64,000 bases of DNA from Paenibacillus sp. LS1 (lineage in GTDB: Bacteria; Bacillota; Bacilli; Paenibacillales; Paenibacillaceae). Shown here piece by piece: positions 25,402 to 34,235 of this stretch. The translations under genes and the position numbers were made by a program. Position 1 is the stretch's first letter, and each line of letters starts with the position of its first letter. The notes beneath the pieces were generated by a model that worked only from the letters and a program-made list of their open reading frames with translations, searched no databases and was not told the DNA's origin. The stretch is from the NCBI RefSeq assembly GCF_026013365.1, contig NZ_JAPDOE010000004.1:1-64000 (forward strand), read 5' to 3'.

Positions 25402-25536
25402 GTTCCGAGGCGCCAGGGAGGGTTACTTCGACTGTTAATCGACCAGGTCGTTGGTTCGAATCCAATCGCCGCCGTTCATGGCGGTGTAGCTCAGCGGTAG
25501 AGCGGGTATAAACCTTCCCACCTTTTTCCTCGGAAC
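25402..25536 (+). ncRNA. yrlA: Bacterial Y RNA (YrlA type) with permuted tRNA-like module
   Basis: Outer helix: GTTCCGAGG (25402-25410) with CCTCGGAAC (25528-25536), 9 bp. Inner helix: GGGAGGGTT (25416-25424) with AACCTTCCC (25511-25519), 9 pairs with one G-U. Between the helices is an asymmetric internal loop. The enclosed module has, in order, an anticodon arm (loop 25432-25438, GTT at 25434-25436), a T arm (25450-25466, loop TTCGAAT), the 3' acceptor strand (25467-25473), a GTTCAT hexaloop, the 5' acceptor strand (25480-25486, 7 pairs with one G-U) and a D arm (25489-25503, GCTC/GAGC). The halves are swapped relative to a tRNA, so it is not an ordinary tRNA gene. The paired ends and the adjacent Ro60 gene fit a YrlA Y RNA; such RNAs are known to mimic tRNA. 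Confidence 0.88.
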
Positions 25537-25587
25537 ATTTTATTATATAAGCATAGCAAATAGACTCACACCGGGAGGTCATGAGTG

Positions 25588-27072
25588 ATGAGCAGAGCGA
25601 AACAATTATTTAATCAACCTCAGCCAACGACACGTAATCATGGGGGCTACGGAGCCTATGAGCGGTTGGTGGAGGAACAATATATACAGATGTTGATGAC
25701 CAATACATTGAATAATACATTTTATGCAGATACACAGCAGCTGATGGACGATGCGATGGTCAGCCATCAGGAGATGGCTGAGGTCGATGCAGGGTTTATG
25801 GCGCGGGCGCTAGTTTATGCTCGTAATGAAGGTTTGATGCGGTTACAGCCTCTATACGGGCTGGCACTATTGTCCAAAGTGGACCCGGATCAGTTTGCAA
25901 AGGTGTTCTCTCAAGTCGTACAGACGCCGGCTGATTTTCTGACCATCCTGAGAGGATTGGGACGGGGACAGGGCGGTCGAGCGGTAAAGCGTCAGGTGAG
26001 TCTCTTTTTGAACGGAATCAGCGAATACTGGGCCATCAAATACAACGGACGCGGACGTGGATATAGTCTGGGCGATATGATCGCTACAGCACATCCTAAG
26101 CCAATAGATATGAAGCAGCAAGCTTTGTTTCGTTATTTGCGCGGGCATGAGACGGATCTTGCGGAACTGCCGCAGTTGCAGGCGCTGGAAAAGCTGAAAG
26201 CTACCCGCAACCCGGCAAGCCGGATGAATCTGATCGAGAAAGGCAAACTCCCGTATTCAGTGGTCACATCGATTATGCAACCGACACGTACGGTGTGGGA
26301 GGCGTTAATGTTTCAGATGCCGACTTTTGCGTTGTTACGCCATCTGAATGCAATGGATCGGGCGGGTGTTTTTGAAAAATCGAAAAATATCGATTACGTA
26401 ACGGGCCGTCTAACGGATGCAGAAGCCCTGCGCAAGTCGCGCATCTTACCTTTCCGATTCGCCAGTGCGTATGAAATGATTGCGAGAGAAGAGTTGCGGG
26501 ATGCTTTGCGGCAAGCAGTGGAGTTATCCATTGGCAACCTGCCAACGCTACCTGGAAGAACGGCTATTTTCCTGGATCGGTCGGGTTCCATGCAAGGGGA
26601 TTATTTACGGATTGGTTCGGTGCTGGCACTGGCGCTTTATAAACAAACGAGAGGTAATGCCCTGTTCTGGTTATTCGACCATATGGTTGAGGATGCTCGC
26701 CCAAAGATGAATGAAAGCATTCTTTCCCAAGCTCACCGTATTCGCGCACAAGGTGGAACAGACACGGGTCGACCAGTGCGGGAACTTCGGGATATCGGAG
26801 AGAAAGTGGATCAGATTATTATGATCACCGATGAACAGCAGAATGAAGGCAGCCCGTTATATGTCGAGCTTGAGCGATATCGTCGGATGATGAATCCGGA
26901 TCTGAAGGCATTTATTGTGGATATCGCACCTTATCGGCAGGCCATGGTACCGCCACGGGATGGCAAAACCTTTTACATCTACGGTTGGAGTGAAACGGTA
27001 TTGACGTATATTGCTGAGACTGTGGCAGGCTATGATACACTCGCGGACCGGGTGAGGATGATGGATATTTAA
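25588..27072 (+). CDS. rsr: Ro60/Rsr RNA-binding protein (TROVE and vWA domains)
   Basis: The 494-residue protein matches bacterial Ro60 orthologues. Residues from about 15 to 320 form the alpha-helical TROVE ring (starting with NHGGYGAYERLVEEQYIQMLM in outline), which binds Y RNA outside and misfolded or damaged RNA 3' ends in its hole. The C-terminal vWA domain has a complete metal site: D330-R-S332-G-S334, T391 in GGTDT and D415 in ITDEQ. GGGAGG lies 9 nt before the ATG at 25588 (a GTG one codon earlier is possible). The gene starts 51 nt after the Y RNA, on the same strand. Ro60 with Y RNA tethers nucleases or repair enzymes to RNA in known systems. Confidence 0.93.
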   Translation: MSRAKQLFNQPQPTTRNHGGYGAYERLVEEQYIQMLMTNTLNNTFYADTQQLMDDAMVSHQEMAEVDAGFMARALVYARNEGLMRLQPLYGLALLSKVDPDQFAKVFSQVVQTPADFLTILRGLGRGQGGRAVKRQVSLFLNGISEYWAIKYNGRGRGYSLGDMIATAHPKPIDMKQQALFRYLRGHETDLAELPQLQALEKLKATRNPASRMNLIEKGKLPYSVVTSIMQPTRTVWEALMFQMPTFALLRHLNAMDRAGVFEKSKNIDYVTGRLTDAEALRKSRILPFRFASAYEMIAREELRDALRQAVELSIGNLPTLPGRTAIFLDRSGSMQGDYLRIGSVLALALYKQTRGNALFWLFDHMVEDARPKMNESILSQAHRIRAQGGTDTGRPVRELRDIGEKVDQIIMITDEQQNEGSPLYVELERYRRMMNPDLKAFIVDIAPYRQAMVPPRDGKTFYIYGWSETVLTYIAETVAGYDTLADRVRMMDI

Positions 27073-27098
27073 TTTGGAGAATTTGGAGGCGGCTGACC

Positions 27099-27893
27099 AT
27101 GACCTATGTTCATGAAGAAATGAAAGATACGATCAGACAACAGCTGAAGCAGATTGAACAGGAGGAGCAGGTACGGATCATCTATGCCTGTGAATCCGGC
27201 AGTCGGGCATGGGGGTTTCCTTCCCAGGATAGTGATTATGATGTGCGTTTCTTATATGTAAGGCCGCTGGAATGGTACTTGTCGATTGAGGATAAAAGGG
27301 ATGTTATTGAACGCCCGATCAGTGATCAGCTCGACATCAATGGTTGGGATCTGCGCAAGGCGTTGAAGCTGTTTCGCAAATCCAATCCACCACTGTTGGA
27401 GTGGTTGCAGTCCCCCATTCAGTATGATGAACAATATAGCGTGGCACAGCATATCCGTGCATTGTCGCCTTTGACCTTCTCCCCCAAGTCCTGCATGTAT
27501 CATTATCTGAATATGGCAAAGGGCAATTTTCGGGATTATTTACAAGGTGAGCGAGTCAAGATTAAAAAGTATTTCTATGTTCTTCGTCCCTTACTCGCTT
27601 GTGGCTGGATCGAACGTTATGATGCCATGCCACCGATGGCATTCGAGGAGCTGGTGCAAGAACTTGTACCTGCCACTACACCGCTGTATACGGAGATTCA
27701 TGAGTTACTGCGCCGGAAAAAGGCGGGCGAGGAACTGGATCTGGAGCCGCAGCTGCCAGCAATACAGGCATTTTTGGCGGAGAAGATCGAACATTTTGAC
27801 AGACTGGCCGGACAGATGGAGAATGAGCAGATTATTGAATTTGAAGAATTGGACCGGATTTTCCGTTTTGCATTGCAAGAGGTATGGAATTGA
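27099..27893 (+). CDS. rlaP: RlaP-type nucleotidyltransferase (pol-beta fold)
   Basis: The 264-residue protein has a DNA-polymerase-beta-type nucleotidyltransferase core: GS at residues 34-35 (ESGSRAWGF) and the metal pair D46/D48 in SDYDVRF. The rest is helical with a conserved KKYFYVLRPLLACGWIE segment. It fits the RlaP/YcgL family that occurs beside RNA ligases and is proposed to add or transfer nucleotides during RNA repair; the reaction has not been shown to my knowledge. TTGGAGG precedes the ATG and 26 bp separate it from rsr, so it is in the same operon. Confidence 0.85.
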   Translation: MTYVHEEMKDTIRQQLKQIEQEEQVRIIYACESGSRAWGFPSQDSDYDVRFLYVRPLEWYLSIEDKRDVIERPISDQLDINGWDLRKALKLFRKSNPPLLEWLQSPIQYDEQYSVAQHIRALSPLTFSPKSCMYHYLNMAKGNFRDYLQGERVKIKKYFYVLRPLLACGWIERYDAMPPMAFEELVQELVPATTPLYTEIHELLRRKKAGEELDLEPQLPAIQAFLAEKIEHFDRLAGQMENEQIIEFEELDRIFRFALQEVWN

Positions 27894-27911
27894 ATCAAAG
27901 GAGGAGAACCG

Positions 27912-29390
27912 ATGCATCTGATATTGAAAGCAAGCGGCGCTGACGCGGGGGCTGTATCCCATTTGTTAGCGAAGAACCCGCTGAATATATATGACCGCGT
28001 AGATAAAGGCGTGCGTGTAAGAATGGTGTACACCACGGCTACAGAGAACGAAACAGAAGTGCTGATTCATGCCGAGCCTGATCCTGTGGATCTGGTCAGA
28101 GGCACACCGGACGGGTATGACATTACGCAATATATCAATGATCGTGAGTTCGTGACCAGCAGCTTGTTCTGCTCCTACATACGTGCGGCGCTCGGGACGG
28201 CCCTGAATGGTAAGCCGAAGGAAGACTATGTGCAATGGGTAGGACACGCTTTCGAGTTGGAACTGACCTTTGGCCCGGTGGCGTCCGATCTGCCGGATCG
28301 GGTTGTAGAGGAATTATTCTCGCCATTAGGTTACGCCGTTTCGGTGGAACGTGGAGAGCTATCGTATTCATTTGATCTGAAAAATAGAAGCACGGTTCGC
28401 CAAATCATCCTGCGTGGACGTAACACGGTACAACATGCACTGCGCCAGCTCTTTCTGCTGATTCCAGTACTGGATAATTACAAACATTATTTCATCAGTG
28501 AAGATGAGATCGATAAAATCAAACGATATGGTGAAGGGTGGCTGGATGCTCACCCACTGAAAGAACTCATTGTGAAGCGTACGCTGCGTTTTGCCGAATT
28601 GATCCGGCAGTATGAGCGTCAAGAAGGTGCTTTGTCTGCGTCTCTTGGACAGGTGGGAGGAATAGGTCAAGTCACCGATACGGTCATTCAGGAGAATAAC
28701 GTGGGACATCAGGAAGAAGGAGAACAAGAGCATCCTGGGGTCGAGTCCGATGGCGGACAATCTGAACCCCCTGTGCGGTTAAACGAGTTGCGTTATCGTG
28801 CGATTACGGATGTGGTTGCAGCTTTACCAGTCAAACGGCGCATTGTGGATATGGGAGCGGGTGAAGGCAAGCTGTCCGCTCGCTTATCCTACATTCCCGG
28901 TGTGGAGTCGATTCTGGCAGTCGAACCTTCAGGCCAGTCAAGACTTCGGGCCATGGAGCGCTTCGCGAAGCTGGAGGGTCGTTCTGAAGTGGTGGCTATG
29001 CCGGAGCCGATCATTGGTTCACTTTTTTATTTTGACGAGCAGATGCAAAACCAGGACGTTATGATTCTGTGCGAAGTCATTGAGCATATCGAGGAATATC
29101 GTCTGAACGGAATTATGGATACAATCATGAACGACTATCAGCCAGAAGTGCTGCTGGTCACTACACCGAACAAGGAATATAACGATGTGTATGCAATGGA
29201 GCAGGAAAGTTTCCGTCACCATGATCATCGCTTTGAGTGGACTCGTGCGGAGCTGGCTTCCCGGTGTGCGGAATGGACGAAGAACGGGAATTATGGCTAT
29301 GAAATTAAGGGTATCGGTGAGCATGTAGAAGGCTATGGACAGCCTACCCAACTGGTCATTTTTGATCGGAGAAAGGAGAGTCTATCATGA
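27912..29390 (+). CDS. hen1: RNA 3'-terminal ribose 2'-O-methyltransferase Hen1
   Basis: The 492-residue protein has the two-part bacterial Hen1 layout. Residues 1-240 are the N-terminal ligase-activating domain, residues 245-290 a Gln/Glu/Gly-rich linker, and residues 295-490 the SAM methyltransferase. The SAM loop is VDMGAGEG (D313), and the metal ligands of the family are seen as E388, E391 and H392 (CEVIEHIE) with histidines at 436-439 (HHDH). Hen1 methylates the 2'-OH at the broken RNA end before Pnkp seals it, which protects the repaired site from being cut again. AAAGGAGG precedes the ATG, 18 nt after rlaP, and the stop overlaps pnkp as ATGA. Confidence 0.94.
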   Translation: MHLILKASGADAGAVSHLLAKNPLNIYDRVDKGVRVRMVYTTATENETEVLIHAEPDPVDLVRGTPDGYDITQYINDREFVTSSLFCSYIRAALGTALNGKPKEDYVQWVGHAFELELTFGPVASDLPDRVVEELFSPLGYAVSVERGELSYSFDLKNRSTVRQIILRGRNTVQHALRQLFLLIPVLDNYKHYFISEDEIDKIKRYGEGWLDAHPLKELIVKRTLRFAELIRQYERQEGALSASLGQVGGIGQVTDTVIQENNVGHQEEGEQEHPGVESDGGQSEPPVRLNELRYRAITDVVAALPVKRRIVDMGAGEGKLSARLSYIPGVESILAVEPSGQSRLRAMERFAKLEGRSEVVAMPEPIIGSLFYFDEQMQNQDVMILCEVIEHIEEYRLNGIMDTIMNDYQPEVLLVTTPNKEYNDVYAMEQESFRHHDHRFEWTRAELASRCAEWTKNGNYGYEIKGIGEHVEGYGQPTQLVIFDRRKESLS

Positions 29391-32065
29391 GGAAAGAAAC
29401 GGAATCTAACGAAGTAGCGGGTGCAGGTAAAGGCCGGCAGAATCGGGAAAGTGGTTCGGAGGGAAGACAGCGGGAGATTCGTCTGCCCCATGCAGGTATC
29501 ATCGTTCTCGTCGGCCCGTCCAACAGTGGTAAAAGTACGTTGTTGGATCGTCTCGTCGCAGAGAGCGTCATTCGCCGCACGGAAGCCGTCTCATCCGATC
29601 AATTCCGCATGCTGGTTGGAGATGATGAGTATGTGGATTGGAAACATCATCCCCGCAGCGAAGCGGATGTGATCTATGCGGAGTATCAGCAAGTATCGGC
29701 CAAAGCATTTGAAGCGATGGAGGCCATGCTGGCCACCCGCTGCCGTCTGAACAAGCTGACCTGGGTGGATGCGACACATCTGTATCCCGAGGATCGCGAG
29801 CGTCTGATTCAGGTGGCAAGGAAAGCTCATGTGCCTGTAATTGCTGTGGTGCTGGATATCCCGGAAAAAGAACTGCTGGAACGTGATGCCCAGCGGGAGT
29901 ATCCGCGTGGACGTCAACGGGTGAAGCAGCAGGTGCAGCAGTTCAAGCGTACATTACGCTCGATCCGTGAGGATGGCTTCGATGCCAGTTATGTGCTGAA
30001 GCAGCCGGATGAGATTACGTTTGTCCGCACATCCAATCCGCTGGTGACCGACATGGGTACAGGTATTGATATCATCGGAGATATTCATGGGTGTTATGAT
30101 GAAATGATGGAATTAATCGTGCGTCTCGGGTATGTGGACGAGGACGGAAGTGGCCTGTACCGTCACCCTGAAGGACGTAAATTGGTCTCCGTTGGTGACG
30201 TAACGAGCCGTGGGCCAGAATCGTTACAATGTCTGTTGTTCTGGCAACGTCATTGTGCCGCCGAGCTCGCCTACATGATTGACAGTAATCACGGCTGGAA
30301 GATCGCACGTTATCTCGATGGTCGTGACGTTACGCTGAGTCATGGTGACGAACGGGTGGAGACGGAACTGCTACAACTTGAGCAGGAGCAAGGTCAGGAG
30401 ACAGCAAAGCGAATACGTGCAGAGCTTAAGACCTTTCTGCTTGATGCACCATCTCATCTGGTCTTTTCCCGGAACGGGGTAAGACAGGTGGTTGTTGCAC
30501 ACGCAGGGATACGAGATCATTTTATCGGAAAACAGTCCAAACGCATTCAGGATTACTGCCGGTATGGCGATGTGGAAGGCACGGATGAGCAAGGTCGGCC
30601 TGTACGCAAGGATTGGTATGTTGATCACAATTCGGGTGAATGCATCGTCTGGGGACATGACCCCCGTCCATATCCTACGATTGTGAATGATACGGTCAAC
30701 ATTGATCAAGGCGTCGTTTTTGGTGGTATGCTTACTGCTTGGCGAATGCCAGAACGTGAGGCAGTCAGTGTTCCGGCCAAGCAGGATTATGCGGCAGATC
30801 CGGATAGTCCTTTAAAGCGCTGGGAACAGCGGCGTTTTGCTCCACCCAACATACGTAAGTTCAAGGAGGGTTTCACGGTTCAGACAGCATCCAAGCTTGA
30901 TGTGATTGTGCATGGTGAGGTGGCGAAGACGGCGATTGATACGTTTTCCCATTATACTGTTCCGCTGGAAGAACTGATCTACATCCCGCCTACGATGAGT
31001 CCTCCGCCTGGTGTATGTTCTATAGAGGGATACCTGGAGCATCCACAGGATGCATTCCAGTATTATCGCTCGCAGGGCGTTACCCGTATGGTTGCCGAGA
31101 AGAAACACATGGGCAGCCGGGCCATGTTACTTCTTTTCCGCGATGAGCAAGCTGCGGTGCAGCGAGTGGGCCGACCGATGCTGGGGAACATTGTGACCCG
31201 GACGGGCCGATCCTTTTTTGACCCTTCGACAGAGCAGGATGTGCTCTCAAGGTTACATGCGGATTTGACCGCAGATGGTTATTTTGATCGTTATCAGACA
31301 GAGTTTGTACTGCTCGATGCCGAGATTGTACCTTGGAATCTGAAGGCGCGTGAGCTGATTGCTTCACAATATGCACACGTGGCCGAAGCCTCGCTCATGG
31401 ATCGCTCTACGGTGCTGGACAAACTTCGTGAAGCTGAAGTGGCAGGTCGGAATGTAGATGAGTGGTTGCAGGAGACAGCAGGTAAACTTGCCAATGCCGA
31501 GACGTTCCGCGATGTATTCCAGAAATACTGCTGGGATGTGGAGGATATCGGGGACATTCGGATTGCACCGTTCCACACACTTGCACATAGCACGGGAGCA
31601 TTTTGGGAGAAAACCCATGAGTGGCATATGGAGCAGAACCGTGAGTTCGCTCGCATGTCGACCCTGATGATGGAGACCGAATATCGTGTGATTGCAAGTG
31701 AGGCAGATGAAGCAGATGTCATTCGTTGGTGGGATGAAATTACGGCGGAAGGGCATGAGGGGATTGTGATCAAACCGGAAACGTTCCGCGCCTGGAATAA
31801 CAACAAAATCATTCAGCCTGCGATTAAAGTACGAGGACGTGCATATTTGCACATTATCTATGGGATGGATTACCTGGCACCCGAGAATCTGTCCCGACTT
31901 CGCAAACGCAAAACATCCAAAAAAGAACGCCACGCCTTAATGGAGAGTGCATTGGGGATGGAGGGGATTGAGCGCTTTATACGTAGAGAGCCAGTGGAAC
32001 GAATTCATGAATGCGTGCTGGCCACGCTATCGTTGGAGTCGGAAAGAGTAGACCCGCGACTGTAA
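29387..32065 (+). CDS. pnkp: Polynucleotide kinase-phosphatase-ligase Pnkp
   Basis: The 892-residue RNA end-healing and sealing enzyme has three modules. The 5' kinase has P-loop GPSNSGKST (residues 43-51). The 2',3' phosphatase of the metallophosphoesterase type has D232-I-H234 (GDIHG), D271 (VGDVTSRG), N301-H302 and AHAG. The third metal motif reads SNHG instead of the common GNHD, but the two ligands remain. The C-terminal ligase has nucleophile K573 in KHMGS, then LLDAEIVPW and EGIVIKP. Pnkp alone stops at adenylation; Hen1 activates its ligase step. The 4-bp overlap with hen1 fits their joint heterotetramer. A terminator follows. Confidence 0.95.
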   Translation: MRKETESNEVAGAGKGRQNRESGSEGRQREIRLPHAGIIVLVGPSNSGKSTLLDRLVAESVIRRTEAVSSDQFRMLVGDDEYVDWKHHPRSEADVIYAEYQQVSAKAFEAMEAMLATRCRLNKLTWVDATHLYPEDRERLIQVARKAHVPVIAVVLDIPEKELLERDAQREYPRGRQRVKQQVQQFKRTLRSIREDGFDASYVLKQPDEITFVRTSNPLVTDMGTGIDIIGDIHGCYDEMMELIVRLGYVDEDGSGLYRHPEGRKLVSVGDVTSRGPESLQCLLFWQRHCAAELAYMIDSNHGWKIARYLDGRDVTLSHGDERVETELLQLEQEQGQETAKRIRAELKTFLLDAPSHLVFSRNGVRQVVVAHAGIRDHFIGKQSKRIQDYCRYGDVEGTDEQGRPVRKDWYVDHNSGECIVWGHDPRPYPTIVNDTVNIDQGVVFGGMLTAWRMPEREAVSVPAKQDYAADPDSPLKRWEQRRFAPPNIRKFKEGFTVQTASKLDVIVHGEVAKTAIDTFSHYTVPLEELIYIPPTMSPPPGVCSIEGYLEHPQDAFQYYRSQGVTRMVAEKKHMGSRAMLLLFRDEQAAVQRVGRPMLGNIVTRTGRSFFDPSTEQDVLSRLHADLTADGYFDRYQTEFVLLDAEIVPWNLKARELIASQYAHVAEASLMDRSTVLDKLREAEVAGRNVDEWLQETAGKLANAETFRDVFQKYCWDVEDIGDIRIAPFHTLAHSTGAFWEKTHEWHMEQNREFARMSTLMMETEYRVIASEADEADVIRWWDEITAEGHEGIVIKPETFRAWNNNKIIQPAIKVRGRAYLHIIYGMDYLAPENLSRLRKRKTSKKERHALMESALGMEGIERFIRREPVERIHECVLATLSLESERVDPRL

Positions 32066-32098
32066 ACTGTTAAAGTAAAAGAATAAGAAATGAATATG

Positions 32099-32134
32099 AA
32101 GCCGGTTCGGAGTTAATCCGAACCGGCTTATTTG
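32099..32134 (+). terminator. Terminator of the RNA-repair operon
   Basis: AAGCCGGTTCGG (32099-32110) pairs with CCGAACCGGCTT (32118-32129), followed by ATTT. It also works in reverse toward the ridA-like gene. Confidence 0.85.
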
Positions 32135-32209
32135 GCGTATAAACTTCGTTAAAGCAAGTTCCTTATCAGGCCTGTGTGCTTTGTACTGCAACGATTGAGG
32201 TGACCTGAA

Positions 32210-32602
32210 TCAGTTCGTATGTGCAACGGCGCGAATCTCAATCAGTTGATGAGGGAAGGCGAGTCCTGACGTCCCGACCATCGTAACAGCCGGACGATGC
32301 GTACCAATATACTCTTTATACACGGCGACACATGCCTCAAGATGCTCCTGCGGGTGAACCAAGAAAATCTCCAGTTCAGCAATGTTTGACTTGGTCACAT
32401 CGAATCCTGCGAGCACCCGATCCAAGTTATCCAGTGTCTGGCGAACCTGTGTTTCAATATCATCCACACCAATAAACGTCCCCTGCATATCATGCGAAAA
32501 TTGTCCTGCAATGTAGATCGTACCGTTAACGCTGTATCCCTGAGCAACGCTAAATGCTTCTTCCCAAGGTACACCGTGGGTATAGATTTGAGCTGTAGAC
32601 AT
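32210..32602 (-). CDS. RidA family protein
   Basis: A 130-residue protein of the YjgF/YER057c/UK114 (Rid) family. Typical text is SVAQGYSVNGTIYIAGQFS, TLDNLDRVLAGFD and the C-terminal HRPAVTMVGTSGLAFPHQLIEI-like strand with the conserved arginine. RidA itself hydrolyses reactive enamine/imine intermediates; several Rid subgroups lack that activity, and I cannot tell which applies. AAAGGAG lies 8 nt before the ATG at 32602; an upstream ATG at 32626 has no site. It stands alone. Confidence 0.85.
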   Translation of the reverse strand: MSTAQIYTHGVPWEEAFSVAQGYSVNGTIYIAGQFSHDMQGTFIGVDDIETQVRQTLDNLDRVLAGFDVTKSNIAELEIFLVHPQEHLEACVAVYKEYIGTHRPAVTMVGTSGLAFPHQLIEIRAVAHTN

Positions 32603-32877
32603 ATGTTTCTCTCCTTTGGAATTCAAGATAGGATTAGTATAAACGGAGAAAAACGACTTGGGCAGTACGCACTTTCATGACAGTGACTATCCAGAAGGAT
32701 AGCGTCAATGCGGTGTTTGTAAGCCTAACGACTCATTTAAGAGAATCTTTATATCAGGATATTTAATTTAGGTATAACTAACTTAAGTCCTATATCCTTC
32801 CACTAGAATCTGGGTAATAATTATAGTAGGCAAGTGATTAATGGAATCTCATAACGTAACGATAGGGGGTAACCTGT
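32603..32877. other. Intergenic region
   Basis: This 275-bp divergent region between the ridA-like gene and a small protein gene has AT-rich promoter-like stretches but no motif I can define. Confidence 0.4.
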
Positions 32878-33129
32878 ATGGCATCCATAATTCTGCTGGT
32901 GAAACAGACGGAGGACGATGAGAAGGTTATTTATCGATTCGGACCGAATGAGCGCAAGATGGGGCTCATTGAGATGAATAAGATCAAGGAAAGTGTGAAG
33001 GAGCTGGAACCTGTCCAGGTGGATGGGGTAAGCCCGAGTTTTTTCTTTAACCGAGCCGCGCAGCGACTGGTACGATGTTTATTCAGGGAAGGCGGCAAGT
33101 TCCCGGAACGAACGACGTTTGAATCATAG
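32878..33129 (+). CDS. Small conserved hypothetical protein
   Basis: An 83-residue protein starting at ATG after GATAGGGGGT. It begins with a hydrophobic ASIILLVKQ strand, then EKVIYRFGPNERKMGLIEMNK and a basic C-terminus. The rhythm suggests a small alpha/beta protein without a membrane segment. I do not recognise a family with a known function. A good ribosome site and a terminator directly after it support it being a real gene. Confidence 0.7.
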   Translation: MASIILLVKQTEDDEKVIYRFGPNERKMGLIEMNKIKESVKELEPVQVDGVSPSFFFNRAAQRLVRCLFREGGKFPERTTFES

Positions 33130-33145
33130 TTTTAACACTCAAAAA

Positions 33146-33189
33146 AACAAGCCCACAACCCTGCTCATGGGTCATGGACTTGTTTTTTT
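33146..33189. terminator. Terminator between convergent genes
   Basis: AACAAGCCCA pairs in part with TGGGTCATGGACTTGTT, followed by a T run on the plus strand. Confidence 0.7.
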
Positions 33190-33192
33190 ATT

Positions 33193-34113
33193 TTAGAACG
33201 TTTTGGCATAAGAGATCAGTGCCGTAATCGTAATGATGTTCAAGAGCGTTGAAATCAGCACCGTCTGGGCTGCAAAATCGGGTTCGTTATCGTATTCTTC
33301 CGCCAGGATGGATGCGTTGACACCAGTAGGCATACCCGAAGCGATAATGAGTGCCTGTGCAGCGATGCCTTGCAGTCCAAGCAGTAGCACAATTGAAATT
33401 CCGATGGCGGGGCCAATCAGGAGACGCAAAAATGTGCTAATATACACATCAAGACGGTATAGCCGGATCGGATATTTTACAATCTGTGCCCCGAGTGTCA
33501 ACAGCGCCACGGCAACCATACTTTGCTGCGCATAGGTCAGCGGCATGGACAGGAACGTAGGCAGTGGAACCTTCCACATATGGAACAGAATCCCCAGCAA
33601 GAGCGCATACGGAACGGGCATTTTAAGAAATCCAATAATTACCGCACGGTAATTACCCTTGAGCTTAGCTCCCTGAATGGACAACACGCCATAGGTGAAT
33701 GTCAGCAATGCCTGCAAAGACATGACCAGCGCCTGAATGGAAGAGGCCAGTGGATCGCCGCGGAATACCAGTGCATTGATGGGCAGTCCGTAGTTGCCTG
33801 CGTTATCCAGCATGATGCTGTTGTTGAAGGCAGCCTTCATGCCTTTATTCATCTTAAGTGAGCGCGCAAATACAGAACCTACAATATAGAGAATTAATAC
33901 ATATATTGCGTAAAAGAGTGTCACAGTCCCGAGCAGTTCGCCCGACATATCCGAGTGATACATGCTCATAAAGACGGCTGCGGGGGTAATACAATAGAAA
34001 TTGATTTTGGCGAGGGTGTACAAGTCCAGCTTGAACACCTTTTGCATCCAGGACCCGACGGCGATCAGAAGAAAGACGGGCAGGACGACTTCAAGCATGA
34101 TGTCTGCAATCAT
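33193..34113 (-). CDS. AEC family transporter
   Basis: A 306-residue integral membrane protein with ten predicted helices in two five-helix halves, as in the auxin efflux carrier (AEC) family. The family signatures are seen as NSIMLDNAGNYGLPIN in the first half and ASGMPTGVNASILAEEY in the second. AAGGAAG precedes the ATG. Bacterial members move organic acids such as malate or malonate, but the substrate here is unknown. It is a single gene, divergent from the mug gene. Confidence 0.87.
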   Translation of the reverse strand: MIADIMLEVVLPVFLLIAVGSWMQKVFKLDLYTLAKINFYCITPAAVFMSMYHSDMSGELLGTVTLFYAIYVLILYIVGSVFARSLKMNKGMKAAFNNSIMLDNAGNYGLPINALVFRGDPLASSIQALVMSLQALLTFTYGVLSIQGAKLKGNYRAVIIGFLKMPVPYALLLGILFHMWKVPLPTFLSMPLTYAQQSMVAVALLTLGAQIVKYPIRLYRLDVYISTFLRLLIGPAIGISIVLLLGLQGIAAQALIIASGMPTGVNASILAEEYDNEPDFAAQTVLISTLLNIITITALISYAKTF

Positions 34114-34235
34114 CAGTTTCAGCTTCCTTTTTCATGAAAATTTCAATCCGATTTCGAAAATGCTTTGCTTATTATATCATTTTATACACAGTTGAAAGTG
34201 TGAATTGGCTAAAAAAGATAAGGGGGCTTCCCATT

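Noticed and set aside
25427..25504. An ordinary tRNA(Asn) gene
   Set aside because: The 3' half precedes the 5' half, the acceptor stem is closed by a hexaloop and there is no free 3' end; the flanking helices and Ro60 neighbour fit a Y RNA instead.
31294..31812. A 172-residue minus-strand gene
   Set aside because: It is antisense to the ligase domain of Pnkp and is Ser-rich only because of codon reversal.
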